In this document: positions 23,301-36,300 of the stretch, piece after piece
Layout of the letters: each line of letters starts with the position of its first letter
How positions within the stretch are numbered: position 1 is the stretch's first letter
Assembly (NCBI RefSeq): GCF_902459465.1
Contig: NC_047066.1
Coordinates: 14,449,047 to 14,513,046 of the forward strand
Length of the DNA: 64,000 nt
Source of the DNA: Asterias rubens
Lineage: Eukaryota > Echinodermata > Asteroidea > Forcipulatida > Asteriidae
Direction: 5' to 3'
Notes under the pieces: model-generated
Told to the model about the DNA's origin: nothing
Database searches by the model: none
The model's input: only the letters and a program-made list of their open reading frames with translations
Position numbers and translations under genes: made by a program

Positions 23301-24342
23301 TTGGGGCTAGATAGCTCAGTTGGCATAGAGCCTTAATCCGGAGATCGAAGGTTGAAGTCCTGCTCTTGTAAATTAGAGTGTTCAGTGAGTTTTCACAAAA
23401 GGTTTCACAAGTTGGGAAAAGTAACTCTTCTAACACATTGACTTGGTTTTGCTTTCAGGCTTGTGAGGGGAGATGGTGAAATAATTGAAGAAATAGTCAG
23501 CAGAGATAGACATCGACAGATCAATAAGGTAGGTTTCATTGGAAAATCGAATTGACAGAATGTACCATTCACAGACCTCATGGCAAGCATTTAGTTTCAT
23601 CTTTGAGAGAGCATGGCCATTTTTCATTTTGTAAAGGCCACTTCCATTAGAAAATCTCAAAGTCTATGGGAAACTGTTGAAGGGGCACAAAGGCCATGGG
23701 CCTCCGTGAAATTCCAGGCATGATAGTCCCTATGGATCCAGCTGGTCTCAGTGTGATAAAATACAAACTTATTGTAAGAAATACTAAGTCTAATATAGCG
23801 CACATATCTACCAAACAAGGTACTCAAGGCGCTGAGTATATAGAAACTTTCAGAAAGATAGGTTATTGCAGAGATGGATTCTGGGACCCAATTATGTTAT
23901 AAGGGTTTACAAGGTGCTATGGCGCCAGTGTCTTGGCCAGGAATATGGAAAGTGGGAGTGCAAACTGAAAAAGTGGGAGTGCAACCTAAAATCATGCAGC
24001 CACAGCCAGGAACACCGGGGCGAACCCCTTCTCTTTTTCGATAAGTGCACTGGGTTCTTTTACACGTGTTACACAACACATGGGACCGATGGGCTTCACG
24101 TCCCATCCGAAGGACGAAGCAATGGCTAAGTGTCTTGCTTTAGGACACAAGTGTCACGGCTGGGGATTCAAACCCACACTCTGCTGATCAGAAACACCAG
24201 AGTTTGAATTCGGTGCTCTTAACCGCTCGGTCAGCTACTAGTGTCCATCTTTAAAATAATTCTTTGAAATTTCTGTTTACAGCAAGCAACGAGAGGCGAT
24301 GGCATAGCATACCAAAGGAGTCTCGGCCTTCATAGATACTAG
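20373..24342 (+). CDS. ARL6IP4: ARL6IP4-like SR nuclear protein (complete)
   Basis: ARL6IP4 (SRp25) is a nuclear speckle/nucleolar protein with RS-like and lysine-rich stretches, linked to splicing. Coding exons are 20373-22095, 22803-22911, 23459-23528 and 24283-24342 (TAG), in matching phases: 1,962 nt, 653 aa. The start at 20373 directly follows an in-frame TAA; 20409 (MTSHRRQ) is a good alternative. The first exon is low complexity: serine-rich near residues 20-35, a long Ser/Asp run near 118-145, then many Arg/Glu/Lys segments, including a highly charged block near 488-558. The diagnostic part is the last about 80 residues: [23 protein letters not shown], then [21 protein letters not shown] and [14 protein letters not shown]. 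This closely matches the vertebrate C-terminus. The protein is longer than human isoforms (about 420 aa at most), almost all from exon 1. Read-through of the first donor would add VRLLD... and end at 22163. Confidence 0.93.
22367..22715 (-). repeat. MITE-1, inverted copy
   Basis: GACACTATTGGTAATTGTC end first, GCTAATAATTATTTTTAAAG end last. Both terminal repeats are eroded. ARL6IP4 intron 1. Confidence 0.75.
23790..24245 (-). mobile_element. SINE-B full-length copy, antisense
   Basis: The most complete copy: GCGCACATATCTACC tail region, GGCGAACCCCTTCTC body, then GATTCAAACCCACACTCTGCTGATC and ACCGCTCGGTCAGC. Read on the minus strand, the latter is a Leu/Ser-type tRNA A box and B box. ARL6IP4 last intron, ending about 40 bases before the final exon. 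Confidence 0.75.
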
Positions 24343-25189
24343 GTATAGGATTAACGTTTTTCCAGATTTCCCACCTGTCAAAATCACACCTCAGAGCGGG
24401 ATCAATTGGAGGCTTTTGAGACACTGGCGGCAGCAGACAGCGGGCCTTTTTTGCGCGTGCAACATGCTCAGTAGTGCGCGCGTAGGTCTGAGCACTCGCA
24501 CTACTGGCGAGAACTGTGAAAAAAGACCGTCCAAAGGTTTCCAATTTGAAGATGAAGTTGAGTTTTAGGACTTATGGTTTTTGAGGTTGCATGGATATAC
24601 CGGTACAATGTTTCGACCTACCTTTGCCCAATCATGTCTAATACTCTTTACGATCAGTGTAGCATACTTTGAATCTGCATTTTAAAAGCAAAACATTGAT
24701 TTCTTGTACAGTATTCTAGGACAGAAAATGTACAAAACAACCCTTCTTTGGTTACAACATAATGATGAGATTTTCTGTTGATTAATCTGTGATGTGTTGT
24801 GCTGACGGAATCAAAACTTCAAATTTTTGTCCACAAATGGTTTTTTTGCGACATTTTTTATAAAGGCAGCTGAATGCATACTTGTATCTAACTCAAGGTA
24901 GACATTACGGCCCCATATTGTTTACATGTAGATTGCAGATAATGTAGTGGGTTTTAAAAAGTTAGCTGTGACATTATTTTTTTAAGTCTGTAGGTTACTC
25001 AGGATTTTAGTTAGCTTTGTGCAAACTTGTGTTAGCAAATATTAGAAGCTTAGTGTACTCTTTTCTACTTTTTTTAAACATTTTTTTTTAAATATCAATT
25101 TCCAAACTTCCAAGCTTGCCATTGTGTTTGTCATCATTTGTATGAATTTTTGAATTTAAAATTCATGCTTCGCAGAATTTTAAGGTAGC

Positions 25190-25346
25190 CTAAAGCCCGG
25201 TTCATACTTCCTGCGAATGCAAAGCGAATTCGACGTGAACTTGACGTCACATCTCTGTTTTCGCTGCGATATTGGCAAGATAGTTGAGCACAACTCAACT
25301 GTTGCGAAATATTCATTGCGATTTTGTGAACCGGGCTTATTAATAC
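25190..25346. repeat. MITE-5 copy 1
   Basis: Inverted ends AAGCCCGGTTCATACTTCC and GTGAACCGGGCTTA. Internal words GACGTCACATC and CAACTGTTGCGAA are shared with 32690-32803, 50168-50345 and 57108-57264. Confidence 0.75.
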
Positions 25347-25636
25347 ATTTCTCAAATGCGTTCCTACTTAAAGAAGATTTGTAACTACAATGTAGTTTTT
25401 GAGGAGAGTACTTTTGTAAGGTTTATGATAACTGGCTATCATTTTGTATGGGCAGCTAGCAGTTGGAAAAAATTGTTCAACTATTTTAGACAACATAATA
25501 TACATGTACAGTGCAGAGATCAAAGGTTTTTTTCCCGGACCACAGGCCGGAGGCCAGTGATATAAGCATAGTAAACTCAAGACCAAACAAGTCAAAATGT
25601 ATTTGTTGATAGAATCACAAAACCGAACTGTGTAGT

Positions 25637-25679
25637 AATAAAACATTTATGTTGGAATGTTGACGCTGGGTTTAATAAA
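25637..25679 (+). terminator. candidate poly(A) signals downstream of ARL6IP4
   Basis: Two AATAAA hexamers, at 25637-25642 and 25674-25679, are the first clear pair on the plus strand after the ARL6IP4 stop (24342). They would give a 3' UTR of about 1.3 kb. That UTR would include a MITE at 25190-25346, so the assignment is weak. Confidence 0.25.
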
Positions 25680-26478
25680 AACCTTTCAATTCTGTCGAGT
25701 AACGAAGTATAAAAGACAAACAAGGGGAAGCTTCTCTTACATTATGTAGTATTTATTTAAATGAAAACGGTGTACGGAAGTTTTTATCTCATTTTGAATC
25801 CGCAACTCTGGTCTTGTAAATATTTTGAGTTTTTTTTTAAGTCCTGCGTTCTTGTGGATTTTGCACCAAAGGTGGAGCTCTGCAGTGTGGCAGTAGGGCA
25901 AATATTTGGAGGAACTGCGCCTTTAATGATCATTGCGGGCCATTGCAGATTTGCCCTTTGCAAAAATAAAGGTAAATTAGAACAACAAGCAACTTTCAGA
26001 AGGATCTAAAACGGCTACCATTGTTTGTTACTCTACCTACAGACCTTTCTATTGTTGAAAAAGAAACCACGCTGGTTTGCATGGACGGCCGCAACAAATT
26101 CAGCACTATTTTTGGATATCAATTTTTTGTCAAAGATTTTTACAAACTGTGGCTATCTGTTTTTGCTTTGCATTTATGACTTCCCATAGGTTTCCCAACA
26201 TCTCGGGTTGTGACATTATAACAGAAAGGTCTATGATTTTTGTCAAAAGACAAATCTGCAATGAATGGCATTCTAGCCAAATATCTTTCTCATGATTTTT
26301 CTTTGCTGATTGAGTGCCAATTTCTATGCCTGTATCATCAAAGGCACAATTCCATCACCTACCTTTTGTACTAATAATGTACTTTGTATTATCCCCAAAC
26401 AAGTGTATAAAAGGAAGGTATAATGTCCCCTTAGGTCGATTTAACAAAGATATTCCTAAGTCCTAAGTAAGACTAGTC

Positions 26479-26863
26479 TTAAAGACACTGGACATCTTTG
26501 GTAATGTCAAGGACCAGTCTTCTCACTTGGTGTATCTCAACATATGCATAAAATAACAAACCTGTGAAAATTTGGACTCAATGGGTCGTCGAATTTGCGA
26601 GAGAATAATGGAAGAAAAAACACCCTTGGCACACACTTTGAGATGCCTGGATTTCGAAACCTCAGCTGAGGTCTCTTATTCAATTCAAATATTTTGTTTT
26701 TTTTAGTGACAAATTATTTCTTTCTCAGAAACAATGTTTCTTCAGAGGGAGTCGATTCTCACAATGTTTTATACTATCAACCTCTCCCAATTACTCATTA
26801 CCAAGTAAGTTTTTATGCAAAGAATTATTTTGAGGAATTACCAATAGTGTCCAGTGCCTTTAA
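26479..26863 (-). repeat. MITE-1, full-length, inverted
   Basis: TTAAAGACACTGGACATC start and TAGTGTCCAGTGCCTTTAA end; central CCTCAGCTGAGG palindrome. Confidence 0.85.
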
Positions 26864-28859
26864 CTGTGAAATCCATCACTGGTCCCCTGCCCTTTCCTTT
26901 GAAAAACAGATGAGGAGTGAGCACTGGTGGAAACCAAATTATAACAAAGTTGTTTGAATTTTTTTCGGTTTCGTTTCAGAATTTGTTTGATTCTAACAAG
27001 ATATGGTAGCATATTTACTTCCTCCTCAAAACCTAAAAAAATGGAGAAGATAGAATAATAATGACATAATAAGGAACATTAAACCAAAGTTCTGCAAATT
27101 AATAGACTGATCTAAATCTGTGAATACTTCAAGAATTTCTGTGAATTTATTTATACTTAACTCTGATTCAATTAACCTGTACTTCTGATGAATTGAAACC
27201 AAAATGATTTTTTAAAAAGTATGTGAAAGCGAAGTAATTAATTTCTCCCAGCTTTACAAAACGTTAAGATTCAATTTGTATTCATATTTGTGTGCATTGA
27301 ATTACATAGAATAATCAGGATAAACACTGGGGCTTTTTTTGGACAAGTTTTATGAAAATGATTTGGGATGTGTGCATTATGCTTTACATACACTGTAGGT
27401 ACATTGGATTTAATAGCTCGATAAATAAGCAGTGCCCGATTTCATGGATCTGATCGTAAGCAATGAATCAGGGCTTTATTACAGAAGCAGGGAATTCAGC
27501 ACAGTATTTCGCAGGTTAGCAGGAATTTTTTGCTTGTGCGCGCCTGTACTCCACATTACTAGGCTCTCTTCACATAGTAAGCGATGGATGGTGATCGTGA
27601 GTGCATCATTGGGTGGTATAAGCAGAGCCATGAAATTGGGCCCAGGTCAAAGAGAATTATTTAGACTCAGTTTTGAATCGGTTTAAAAAAAAACTTTCTA
27701 AATGTGAAAGACTTAACATAGTTTACTTTGTGATTTCAGTTAGGTCTATTATTAACTACACAAAAAAAACACAATCTTACAAAACACTAAACGGCACTGT
27801 AGAAAAACAAGCAGAGCCATTCATTGGCCCCCAGGGCCCAAACTCACAAAGCTGTCTGGCAAATATTACAATAATGTAAAGTTTGTAGAACGTTGGCTGG
27901 AAACACCTGTTTCTTCTAAGCAAGTTTTGTTCGTGCTTAGCAAGGTTTTGTGCTTACATACAGGATTTATGAAATTGATGGGCCTAGGAGATTTTGTCAA
28001 TAAGTAAGCAGTGACATATCAACCAAAAATTAACCAAATCCTTCGGTTGAAGATTTTGATAAATACCTGAAATAAAAAGTGAAAACCCATCCATCTTGGT
28101 ATAAAGCAAACGTTGGCAACTCGGGTTGAAATGTAAAGTGTGCATTGCGGGATGCCATTCTAGCAAGCATGGTGCAAAAATAGATCAGTGCAGACAATGA
28201 CCATTGCTATCAATGATATAACAATATACATGCTTGCTAAAATGGCACCAATGGGATTTTACGCTCAAAACAATAGAGGGAGCTCCATTTTCTGATTTCA
28301 CGCACACCCATAGACATGATAGATAACTTAATAGTCCTGCGCATTTTAACAACATATATTTTTGTTAAAGTAGTTATTTTGTATCCACAGTGCTCATTCC
28401 TAATAATAATGTAAATATGATGGAATCCCTTGCAATATGTACATGTATTGCCCTGGGCCTTTTCAACTTCATATTTTGTGAACAAAACCTGTACATTGGT
28501 AACATTTCTTGCAGAGAATGTGAATAAAAACATTTGAACTTAAAAAAAAAATACATTTTCTTTTCCATTTAATGGACAGTCTTATTTATATTTCTGAAAA
28601 CAATTGACCCTTGTGATTTTATGCACTTTAGTTATAACCTGCATTTAAATAAACAATTTATACAAGATAAAGTTGTTCTATAATATAACACTGTCGGTCA
28701 TATATACTTATTGTTAATAACATCTGAAATATACACCCACATATGTAAAGAGTTAGAGAAATGCAAAAAAAGAAGAAAACAAGCTTTTAAAGCCATTATA
28801 CACTTTCGGAACCGAAAAAAAATAATAAAAGTTCACAGATTTACAAATAACTTACAGGG

Positions 28860-29160
28860 CTTACAGAAGGTAATGGTGAAAGACTTCTCTTGAAATATTA
28901 TTCCATGAAATGCTTGACTTTTTGAGAAAACATTAAAACAATTATCAATTCTCGATAGCGAGAATTACGCATTTACTGTAAACACATGTCATGACATGGC
29001 GAAATGTGCGGAAACAAGGGTGGGTTTCCGTGTTATTTTCCTCCGATGATCGATTTAGCCTAAATTTTCGCAGGTTTGTTATTTTACATGTAAATTGTGA
29101 TACACGAAGTGTGGGCCTTTGGAAAACACTGTTTACCGAAAGTGTCCAATGGATTTAAGA
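28860..29160 (-). repeat. MITE-4 copy (relative of 50610-51060)
   Basis: Shares with the 50.6-51.06 kb element, in opposite orientation, the string of ACTTTTTGAGAAAACATTAAAAC, ATTTACTGTAAACACATGTCATGACA and GAATAATATTTCAAG equivalents. Ends are unclear. Confidence 0.5.
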
Positions 29161-29329
29161 GATTCAAGGTGCTTCAAAATTGTAATTTAAACTTTGAAAT
29201 CTAAACTACGAACAACATAATTAAAGGCACTTGACACGTTTGGTAATTTTCAAAGACCAATATTCTCAAATGGTGTGTCCCAACATTGTATATTAAAAAG
29301 AAGAAAAAAATTGCTGCGGGTGTCGTGAA

Positions 29330-29551
29330 TGGACCCTTCCCATGAAATATGCTTATTACATTCACGCATGCGTACAGACCCTGTTGGTTGGCAAACGCCA
29401 TAGAGTTGTGCACTGAGCAGATGCGCGATCGCGTCTGCCTCACGCAGCCATTAGTCGTGTACAAAACAGCGCGATGTTCCCTCATTTTGCCAACCAAAAC
29501 CATAGTGCGCACGCGCTATGTGCAATTTACATATTTCATGGGAAGGGTCTA
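29330..29551 (-). repeat. MITE-3, copy 2
   Basis: ATGGACCCTTCCCATGAAAT to ATTTCATGGGAAGGGTCTAT. Flanked on both sides by ATTGCTG(C/T)GG(G)TGTCGTG direct repeats. Confidence 0.85.
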
Positions 29552-29815
29552 TTGCTGTGGTGTCGTGGGTTATTTTGAGGTCTGCGTCCACACAGCCTTT
29601 TAAAAGCAAAATTTTTGTACCCAGCAGCTGGCTCGCATGAACTAGCACAAATACAAATAATCAGGGCGCAGTCGCTTCTGGCCGCACATTTGCATACCCC
29701 GACAGTGTTTCTTGTCCCATTTGATAAAATAATAATAATAATAGTGGCTTCTTATAAAGCGCTCAGGTCCGTCACGCAGTGACGCTCATGGCGCTTCAAC
29801 ATTATTACTCCTGGT

Positions 29816-30085
29816 CACTGGGCCTTAAATCATTCCTTAAATCATCTCAGCTTCCTGGGAAGTATACAGCCTGTGCCGCCAAAAATGTAGCACACTAAAG
29901 CTAATCAATCACATAAACCATCTCTGCCCTCACAGGTATCCATTTACCCCTGGGTGGAGAGAAGCTTATGGTTAAGTGTCTTGCTTAAGGACACAAGTGT
30001 CATGACCGGATTCAAACCTACACTCTACTGATCAGTAACACCAGAGCTTGAGTTCGGTCCCCTTATCCGCTCGGCCACGACACCC
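29816..30085 (-). mobile_element. SINE-A near-complete copy, antisense
   Basis: From AATCATCTCAGCTTCCTGG to CCGCTCGGCCACGACACC. On the minus strand it starts GTGTCGTGGCCGAGCGG, a Leu/Ser tRNA-like A box. Confidence 0.75.
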
Positions 30086-30340
30086 CAAAAAGCATACAAC
30101 TTGGTGCAAGTCCATTCAAACAACGAAACAAGAACTTGTGTCGCTCATCATAAACTTCCACTATGTGTGTGGTCTGGGTGGGGAGAAGAGGTCCCTAAAA
30201 CTCAATGGTTCATCATTTACTAGTGAAAAGCTGAAAACTGATATTCACTCAAACAGTTTTCGGGGAATGGCAAGCTTAGCTAGCAAGTATCATTAAAGTG
30301 TAGAATTATGCACTTACTGCTGCATATTTTGAAAGACGTC

Positions 30341-30346
30341 TTTATT
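30341..30346 (-). terminator. poly(A) signal of the large TBC gene
   Basis: AATAAA on the minus strand only about 25 bases after the TGA stop (30371). It is followed by a T/G-containing stretch, so the 3' UTR may be under 60 bases. Its position right after the stop supports the tiny last exon. Confidence 0.55.
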
Positions 30347-30370
30347 TACAAGTTGTGACTTTCCAATCAC

Positions 30371-33300
30371 TCATGGTGCTATTGCGTTCTCTTGTTCAAA
30401 CATCTGGTCCTAAAAAGACAAAAAAGAAAGGAATAAGTTCAGTTGAAGTTTTCAGGGGGAATTGTGTTTCAAGGGTTGATCAGTACATTTGAAGCCTGAA
30501 ACTTCATCTTTGAAAAGAAGAGGCCATTTTGTTTTTGCAAAGGGCACTTCCATTGGAAAGTGAGATGGTACAAGAGTACATTTAGCTTGGGAAGATAACA
30601 TCCATGACAACATTGCTTGCCAAATACTTACATGATATTATAATCACTAGTTCTAATACAGTGCTTTTCACAATAACGTCTCAATGCACTTTACATTAGT
30701 GCCCTGGGGTGGATTTCAGGACCAGTCTTATATCTCGAGTTAGGACCAGTTACTCGTACTAACTTAGGACTATCCATGCAATTTGTAGGACTATGTCCTA
30801 AGTTAGAACTAGTCCTATACCAATAACATTCCTGGGCCAATAACATTCCTGGGCCAATAACATTCCTGGGCCAATAACATTCCTGGGCCAATAACATTCC
30901 TGGGCCAATAACATTCCTGGGCCAATAACATTCCTGGGCCAATAACATTCCTATACCGATAACATTCCTGGGCCAATAACATTCCTGTAGTCTTTCTCAG
31001 CTCCCTATGGGGGAGTATACAGCCCTTAGCTGCCGTGGTGCTCCAGTGGCTTTTTCAAACACAAAATCAACCTCTACCCTCGTAGGTACTCTTTAATACC
31101 CCTGGGTTAAAGAGAAACAATTAACATGTAAAGTTTCTTGCTCAAGGACATGACCGGGGACCAAAACCCGCAGTCTGATGACTTGACCACCAGAACTTGA
31201 ATTTGATACTGTAAACCACTTTGCCATGACAATAAAAGACTTACTATGAGGTCTTTGAAAGTTTTCTTCATGACTTCCTGAAACTTGGCTTCTTCTTCCC
31301 AGTAGGCCTCGCTCAGCGCTCCATCCTGCGAGGGCGGGGTTTGTATGATGAGGTCAGAGACAGGTTGACCCTTGTTCTCCTCAGCTGCTGCAGCGAATTT
31401 CTTGAAATCGTTCACGTTCAGAAACTTGTCTTCATTCTGTCCAAAGAAATTTGATGAAGTCCGTTTAAAAGCACTGGACACTATTGGTGATTACTCAAAA
31501 TAGTTATTATCATGAAAACTAGCTTACTTGGTAACGAGTAACACGGAGCTGTTGATAGTATAAAACATTATGAGAAAAGCCTCCCTCTGAAGTAACATAG
31601 TTTTTTGACGAAAGTAATTTCGTACGCAAATATTTGAAAGCAATAACAAGGTTGTTTTTTCTTTCATTATTGTCTTGCAACTTCGATGACCAATTGAGTC
31701 AAAAGGTTCACAGGTTTGTTATTTTATGCATAATTGTTGGGATACACCAAGTGAGAATACCGGTCTTTTCCAAATACCCAAGGTGTCCAGTGTGTTTAAA
31801 TGCAGAGATCCCACATACTTAAGGGTTACCCTTATGCCCTAACCATAGAAAAACAGGGAAAAACATCCAAGTTTACGATACAACCTGGGAAGCGACAGCC
31901 AGGGGATCACCTTAGGGGAATGCAACTTTTTATTTCAGATATCAAATATATAAAAAAAATATATATAGGAAACTGACTGGTGTAAGTTTTAAAACTTTAA
32001 CCAATCAGTTCCCATTCACTCATTCAATATTGGTTTGTTCTTTAAATCAACCATGGCTACCAGACTAGGTCGAATTACAGGAAAATATACCAAAACTAAA
32101 AAATGAGAAAAAATCACACTATTACAAATTTAAGAAATAATTGGTTAAGGAGAGACAGATATTTACATAGACCCCTTGCACATGACGTCACACACTCATA
32201 GAGCACTCTCACTGTGGTCAAAAAGCGCTGGGATCAAAGGAAGCAAATCATTGTACCCAAGATGTTCTTTGTGCACAAAAAAACGAGAGCATGACCTCAC
32301 AGTCCCTGTAGCATTTCGCTTTATGCAAGGGGTTTTATTATTTGATTCTGTTTTTACTCACAGGGAGGGGTACCGTCTCCCCTTTCTCAAAGTGTAGCAT
32401 TTCGCTTTATGCAAGGGGTTTTATTATTTGATTCTGTTTTTACTCACAGGGAGGGGTACCGTCTCCCCTTTCTCAAAGTGACCGTCCCACAGCCTGACAA
32501 TGAGACTAGAGAAGCTGCCATCCAGGGTGATGGTTCGTCGGCTTATTGCACTGACCATCCAGCCGTACAAATCCGGGGCTGCCGACAACTCCTTTAAAAA
32601 TGACTGCAACAAAAAAAACATAAAAGAGTTGCGTCATAGTAACACACAAAATACATTACCACTTGAATCTTGAATGTTGCATTGTTGACGTGGTGTATTT
32701 GGCATGGGAGTACAGACAGCTCAACTGTTGCGAATAATTTGCTGCGAATATGTGACGTCAACATTTGTTTCGCATGCGCATTCGCAGATGAACCGGGCTT
32801 TAGACAGGATAGACTCACTTTGATATAAAAAGCCTCCAGAGGATGCAACTTATAACACACATACATGTAGGATCAGGCATGAGGGTTAGAAATAGAGAAA
32901 TCACATTTGGAAGGGATTTTGAACAATATGTAGGTTTATTACTTCAATTCATAATGCTCACACTTCAGCCCCTTCTCTGAAAATCCTAACCGCTCAAATA
33001 GTGACAGACGTAATTGAAAACTTAATTAAAGGCAGTGGACACTATTGGTAATTACTCAAAATAATTATCACCATAAAACCTCACTTGGTAACGAGTAATA
33101 GGAAGAGGTTAATTGTGAGAAACGGCTCCCTCTGAAGTGACATAGTTTTCGAGAAAGAAGTAATTTTCCACGAATTTGATTTCGAGACCTCAATTTTAGA
33201 ATTTGAGGTCTCGAAATCAAGCATCTGAAAGCACACAACTTCGTATGACAAGGGTGTTTTTTTCTTTCATAGTTATCTCGCAACTCCGACGACCAATTGA

Positions 33301-36300
33301 GCTCAAATTTTCACAAGTTTGTTATTTTATGCATTATGTTGAGATACACTAAGTGAGAAGACTGGTGTTTGACAATTACCAATAGTGTCCAGTGTCTTTA
33401 AGTAAAGAGATAAATTACTTACAAGCTTGCCACCATCTTTGAATATTGGTAGGATGTACATCCCCTGGGCGACACAACCCTTATCAAACAGCGGCACGAC
33501 ACACCAGCCGAGTCTGGAGTCCTTAGTAAGAGACACAGGACTTGTACCGTCCTTGTCCGTGACTGTCCCAGGGCCCTGACCAGTGGGGTCCATTTTGTAC
33601 TTGATTGGCAACCCAATCACTTGAAAGACCAGGGCTGATTTGGTGCTATAGACTGGGTAAATTTTCTGGAGAAAAGAAAGTGGAGACAAAAAAGTTCATC
33701 ATCATCAAATTAATCGACTACAACTAGGACCATGTTACAGTGGTCAAGTGGTTATAGACCGCTGGACTTGCAATCGCAGGGTCGTGGGTTTGAATCCCTC
33801 AAGCTAACAGCTGATTTCACAATGACTAGAATAAGTTTTGTCGTTTATATTTACTGAATCGCATCTTCTTGATTTGTGCAATTCATAATCATAGATGTTA
33901 AACCAATAATTGTATGAGAAAGATTGGCTGTTGCCAGCTTGGGGTTTATATCCCCTTGTCGGAGTTTGCCAAGTTCCCTTGACAGGAAGATCATCTAGAC
34001 TTAAACAACAAACGGACTGCATCGATGGCTGAATTGCCTCGTGTCTCGTTCCATCATCTTGTTTTCTTTGTGGTTGAAAAGTCCACATCAGCAATGCTGA
34101 AGACTGCAATCAATATAAAGTACCGATTGTAAAGTAATAACTAGTTACAGTTTATACTTGGATATCAATATAAACCACAAGGGAAACTGACTGGGTAAAT
34201 TTGTTACATGATTTTGAGTTGAACAAAGAAAAAATTTACGAGACAGTGCTAGAGTGGAACTCGACCCAACGACCTTCAGATTAACGTGCCGGTACTCTAC
34301 CAACTGAGCTATCTATGTTGGCAGTCTCCTTATTTTGTCATATCTGTGTTCAGGAGGTCGTTGGTTCGAGTCCCACTCTAGTTAATTTGTCTTTGTTCAA
34401 CCCAAAATCAGTTTATACTTAGGTATAACTTGTTTAACAAAAACAATGAACAGATTTCGTTACAAGCGAACAACCTTGGGTTCATTCTGGAAAGTTGGTG
34501 CAGTCTGCAGGCTCGTTGACTTTAACTCTTGTACCAGGAATCTTTCCATCTCAGAGGCAGGAACTTTTGGTGTATCACTGCCGGGCACAACACGGGCAAC
34601 GATGTTGGTGTATTTGCCTTCACCTGAAGAGAGAGAGGTAACAAACATATGAAAGCATCATGTGTGGTGCAAAGCCACAATCATGGGTACAGATGTTTTT
34701 CTGTGTCCATTTGTTTAATTAATACTAGGTTCTGATATAGCACCTTAACACCCCTAAGGGGCATATTAAAGGCAGTGGACACTATTGGTAATTACTCAAA
34801 ACAAAATAATTATTAGCATAAAACCTTACTTGGCATGCTTGGTAACGAGTAATGGAGAGCTTGTGATAGTATAAAACATTGTGTTAACTCACCTTGGATT
34901 GCTTTTGCACCAAGTACAGTCACACAGATTCCATGATCCACGTCGTAGTTGACACAACGCACCAGATCTATGCGTTCAGGGGGCTTTGATGGATCGGACG
35001 ACCACTTCTTATGATTGAGTCTGTCCATTGCCCACTCACTCAGCCCATCATCTGTCATTACTGAGTCAAACAGTGGAAGAAAAAAAGTGCGTTAACTCCA
35101 AATCAGAATCTTGCTGGGTACAAATGCGAATGTACCTTCACCCCAGCCTCGCTACCATGGGCAGTGCGCAGTATCGATACCTCTCGTCACTAACACCTGG
35201 AAGCCCGATGTACTGAGAAACAACGCTGATTGGCTCATGAAATTGGTTATTCATTAGATGTAAAGTGAGGGCGCGCGTAGTTTTAAGATATTTTGGGATT
35301 ACTCTTCCTGCGCGGACATAAACGCTCCAGATATTTGGCGATATGTCATAAACACGACCACCTTTTGTTATTAAATTTTCACACTTTTTTGTATTCATCT
35401 ACAGTTATATAGAATTAAAACGACCAAACAGTTCCAAAACACCAAAGGTAAACTTTGCCTTCAAGTGATGCGAGTGAATGGAACACAAAGCGGCTAATTT
35501 TCTGATAAAGTGGTACCCGCTGGCAAAACATGAGATTCGAACTGCCTCTAGCTACTAGGTATTCTCATTGTGGTCTAGTTGGTAAGACACTGCTCTAGAA
35601 TTGCAAGGGTCATGGGTTCGAATCCCAGCCGAGTAATATGAATGTGATATTTTTTCACAGGACTCGGGAAAGTACTGAGTATACAGTGCTAACACACATC
35701 GGTGTACGGGTAAAAAAAAAAATAAAAATTAATAATAATATTCTGATGAAAATGAAATGAACGTTTTTTCCCGTACCATCTGTTGAGTTCATCTTTTCTC
35801 TTAGGTTTTGCAAATCGATGCGGACCGACTCTGGAGTTGTTTCACTCTTCTTAAAGTGCTTCAGTATCCGATGTTCGGAAGGTGTCGGCTCACTCGTATC
35901 TGATTGGTAATACCCACCGGTGTATTCTGGTGCTGGAATAAACTCCTAAGGAGAGTGTAAAAAAAAGGCAAGAAATTTCGTTTTTAATAATAATAACTAG
36001 TTCATATAATAAGAAGTTAAAGTAGTCGTCCAGAATGATTTTCTACCTTTTGCCTAGGTAGTAGTTAAGAAGAAGGGACAGCTCTTGGTTGAAAGTGTAG
36101 ATTATGTTTACGAATCTTTACTTATCGAGTTAAGTGTAGATTCATTACAAACTAGAGTAAATAGTTCAAAACACAGCTGGAAATATGTTATCTTTCAATT
36201 TACAAAAACATCTTATTATTAAAAACATTTTCCAGATAGAAAAATCACTTTAGTAACACAACTCATTGTTAACTCAGCAAACTGACAATGCACTTGATAA

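Larger units (their letters stand above)
24343..30340. other. 3' UTR and intergenic space, no further gene seen
   Basis: Convergent space between ARL6IP4 and the large TBC gene. It holds a MITE-5 copy (25190-25346), MITE-1 (26479-26863), a relative of another MITE family (28860-29160), MITE-3 (29330-29551) and a SINE (29816-30085). The 27.0-28.8 kb part is AT-rich with no recognisable coding signal on either strand. Confidence 0.55.

Noticed and set aside
24251-24544. 97-aa minus-strand frame over the ARL6IP4 last exon
   Set aside because: Antisense to a well-supported conserved exon; no homology.
30691-30948. 85-aa minus-strand reading frame with a repeated 17-residue peptide
   Set aside because: It is the 17-bp minisatellite read in frame (three units make 51 bases); no splice or start support.
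30819-30986. CRISPR-like array
   Set aside because: Units are directly abutting 17-mers with no spacers, in a eukaryotic intron. The 31-bp array at 45040 is rejected for the same reason.
33735-33800. possible functional tRNA gene; likewise 23309-23370, 34263-34375, 35572-35640 and 45525-45560
   Set aside because: They show A/B-box-like words but no complete cloverleaf with paired acceptor ends, and several share downstream SINE bodies, so they are SINE heads.
34446-34652. in-frame stop (VVRL-stop) after exon 20 as the true end of the protein
   Set aside because: A weak donor AAG/GTTGTT keeps phase with exons 21-24, which end in a good stop and poly(A) signal; a shorter isoform remains possible.
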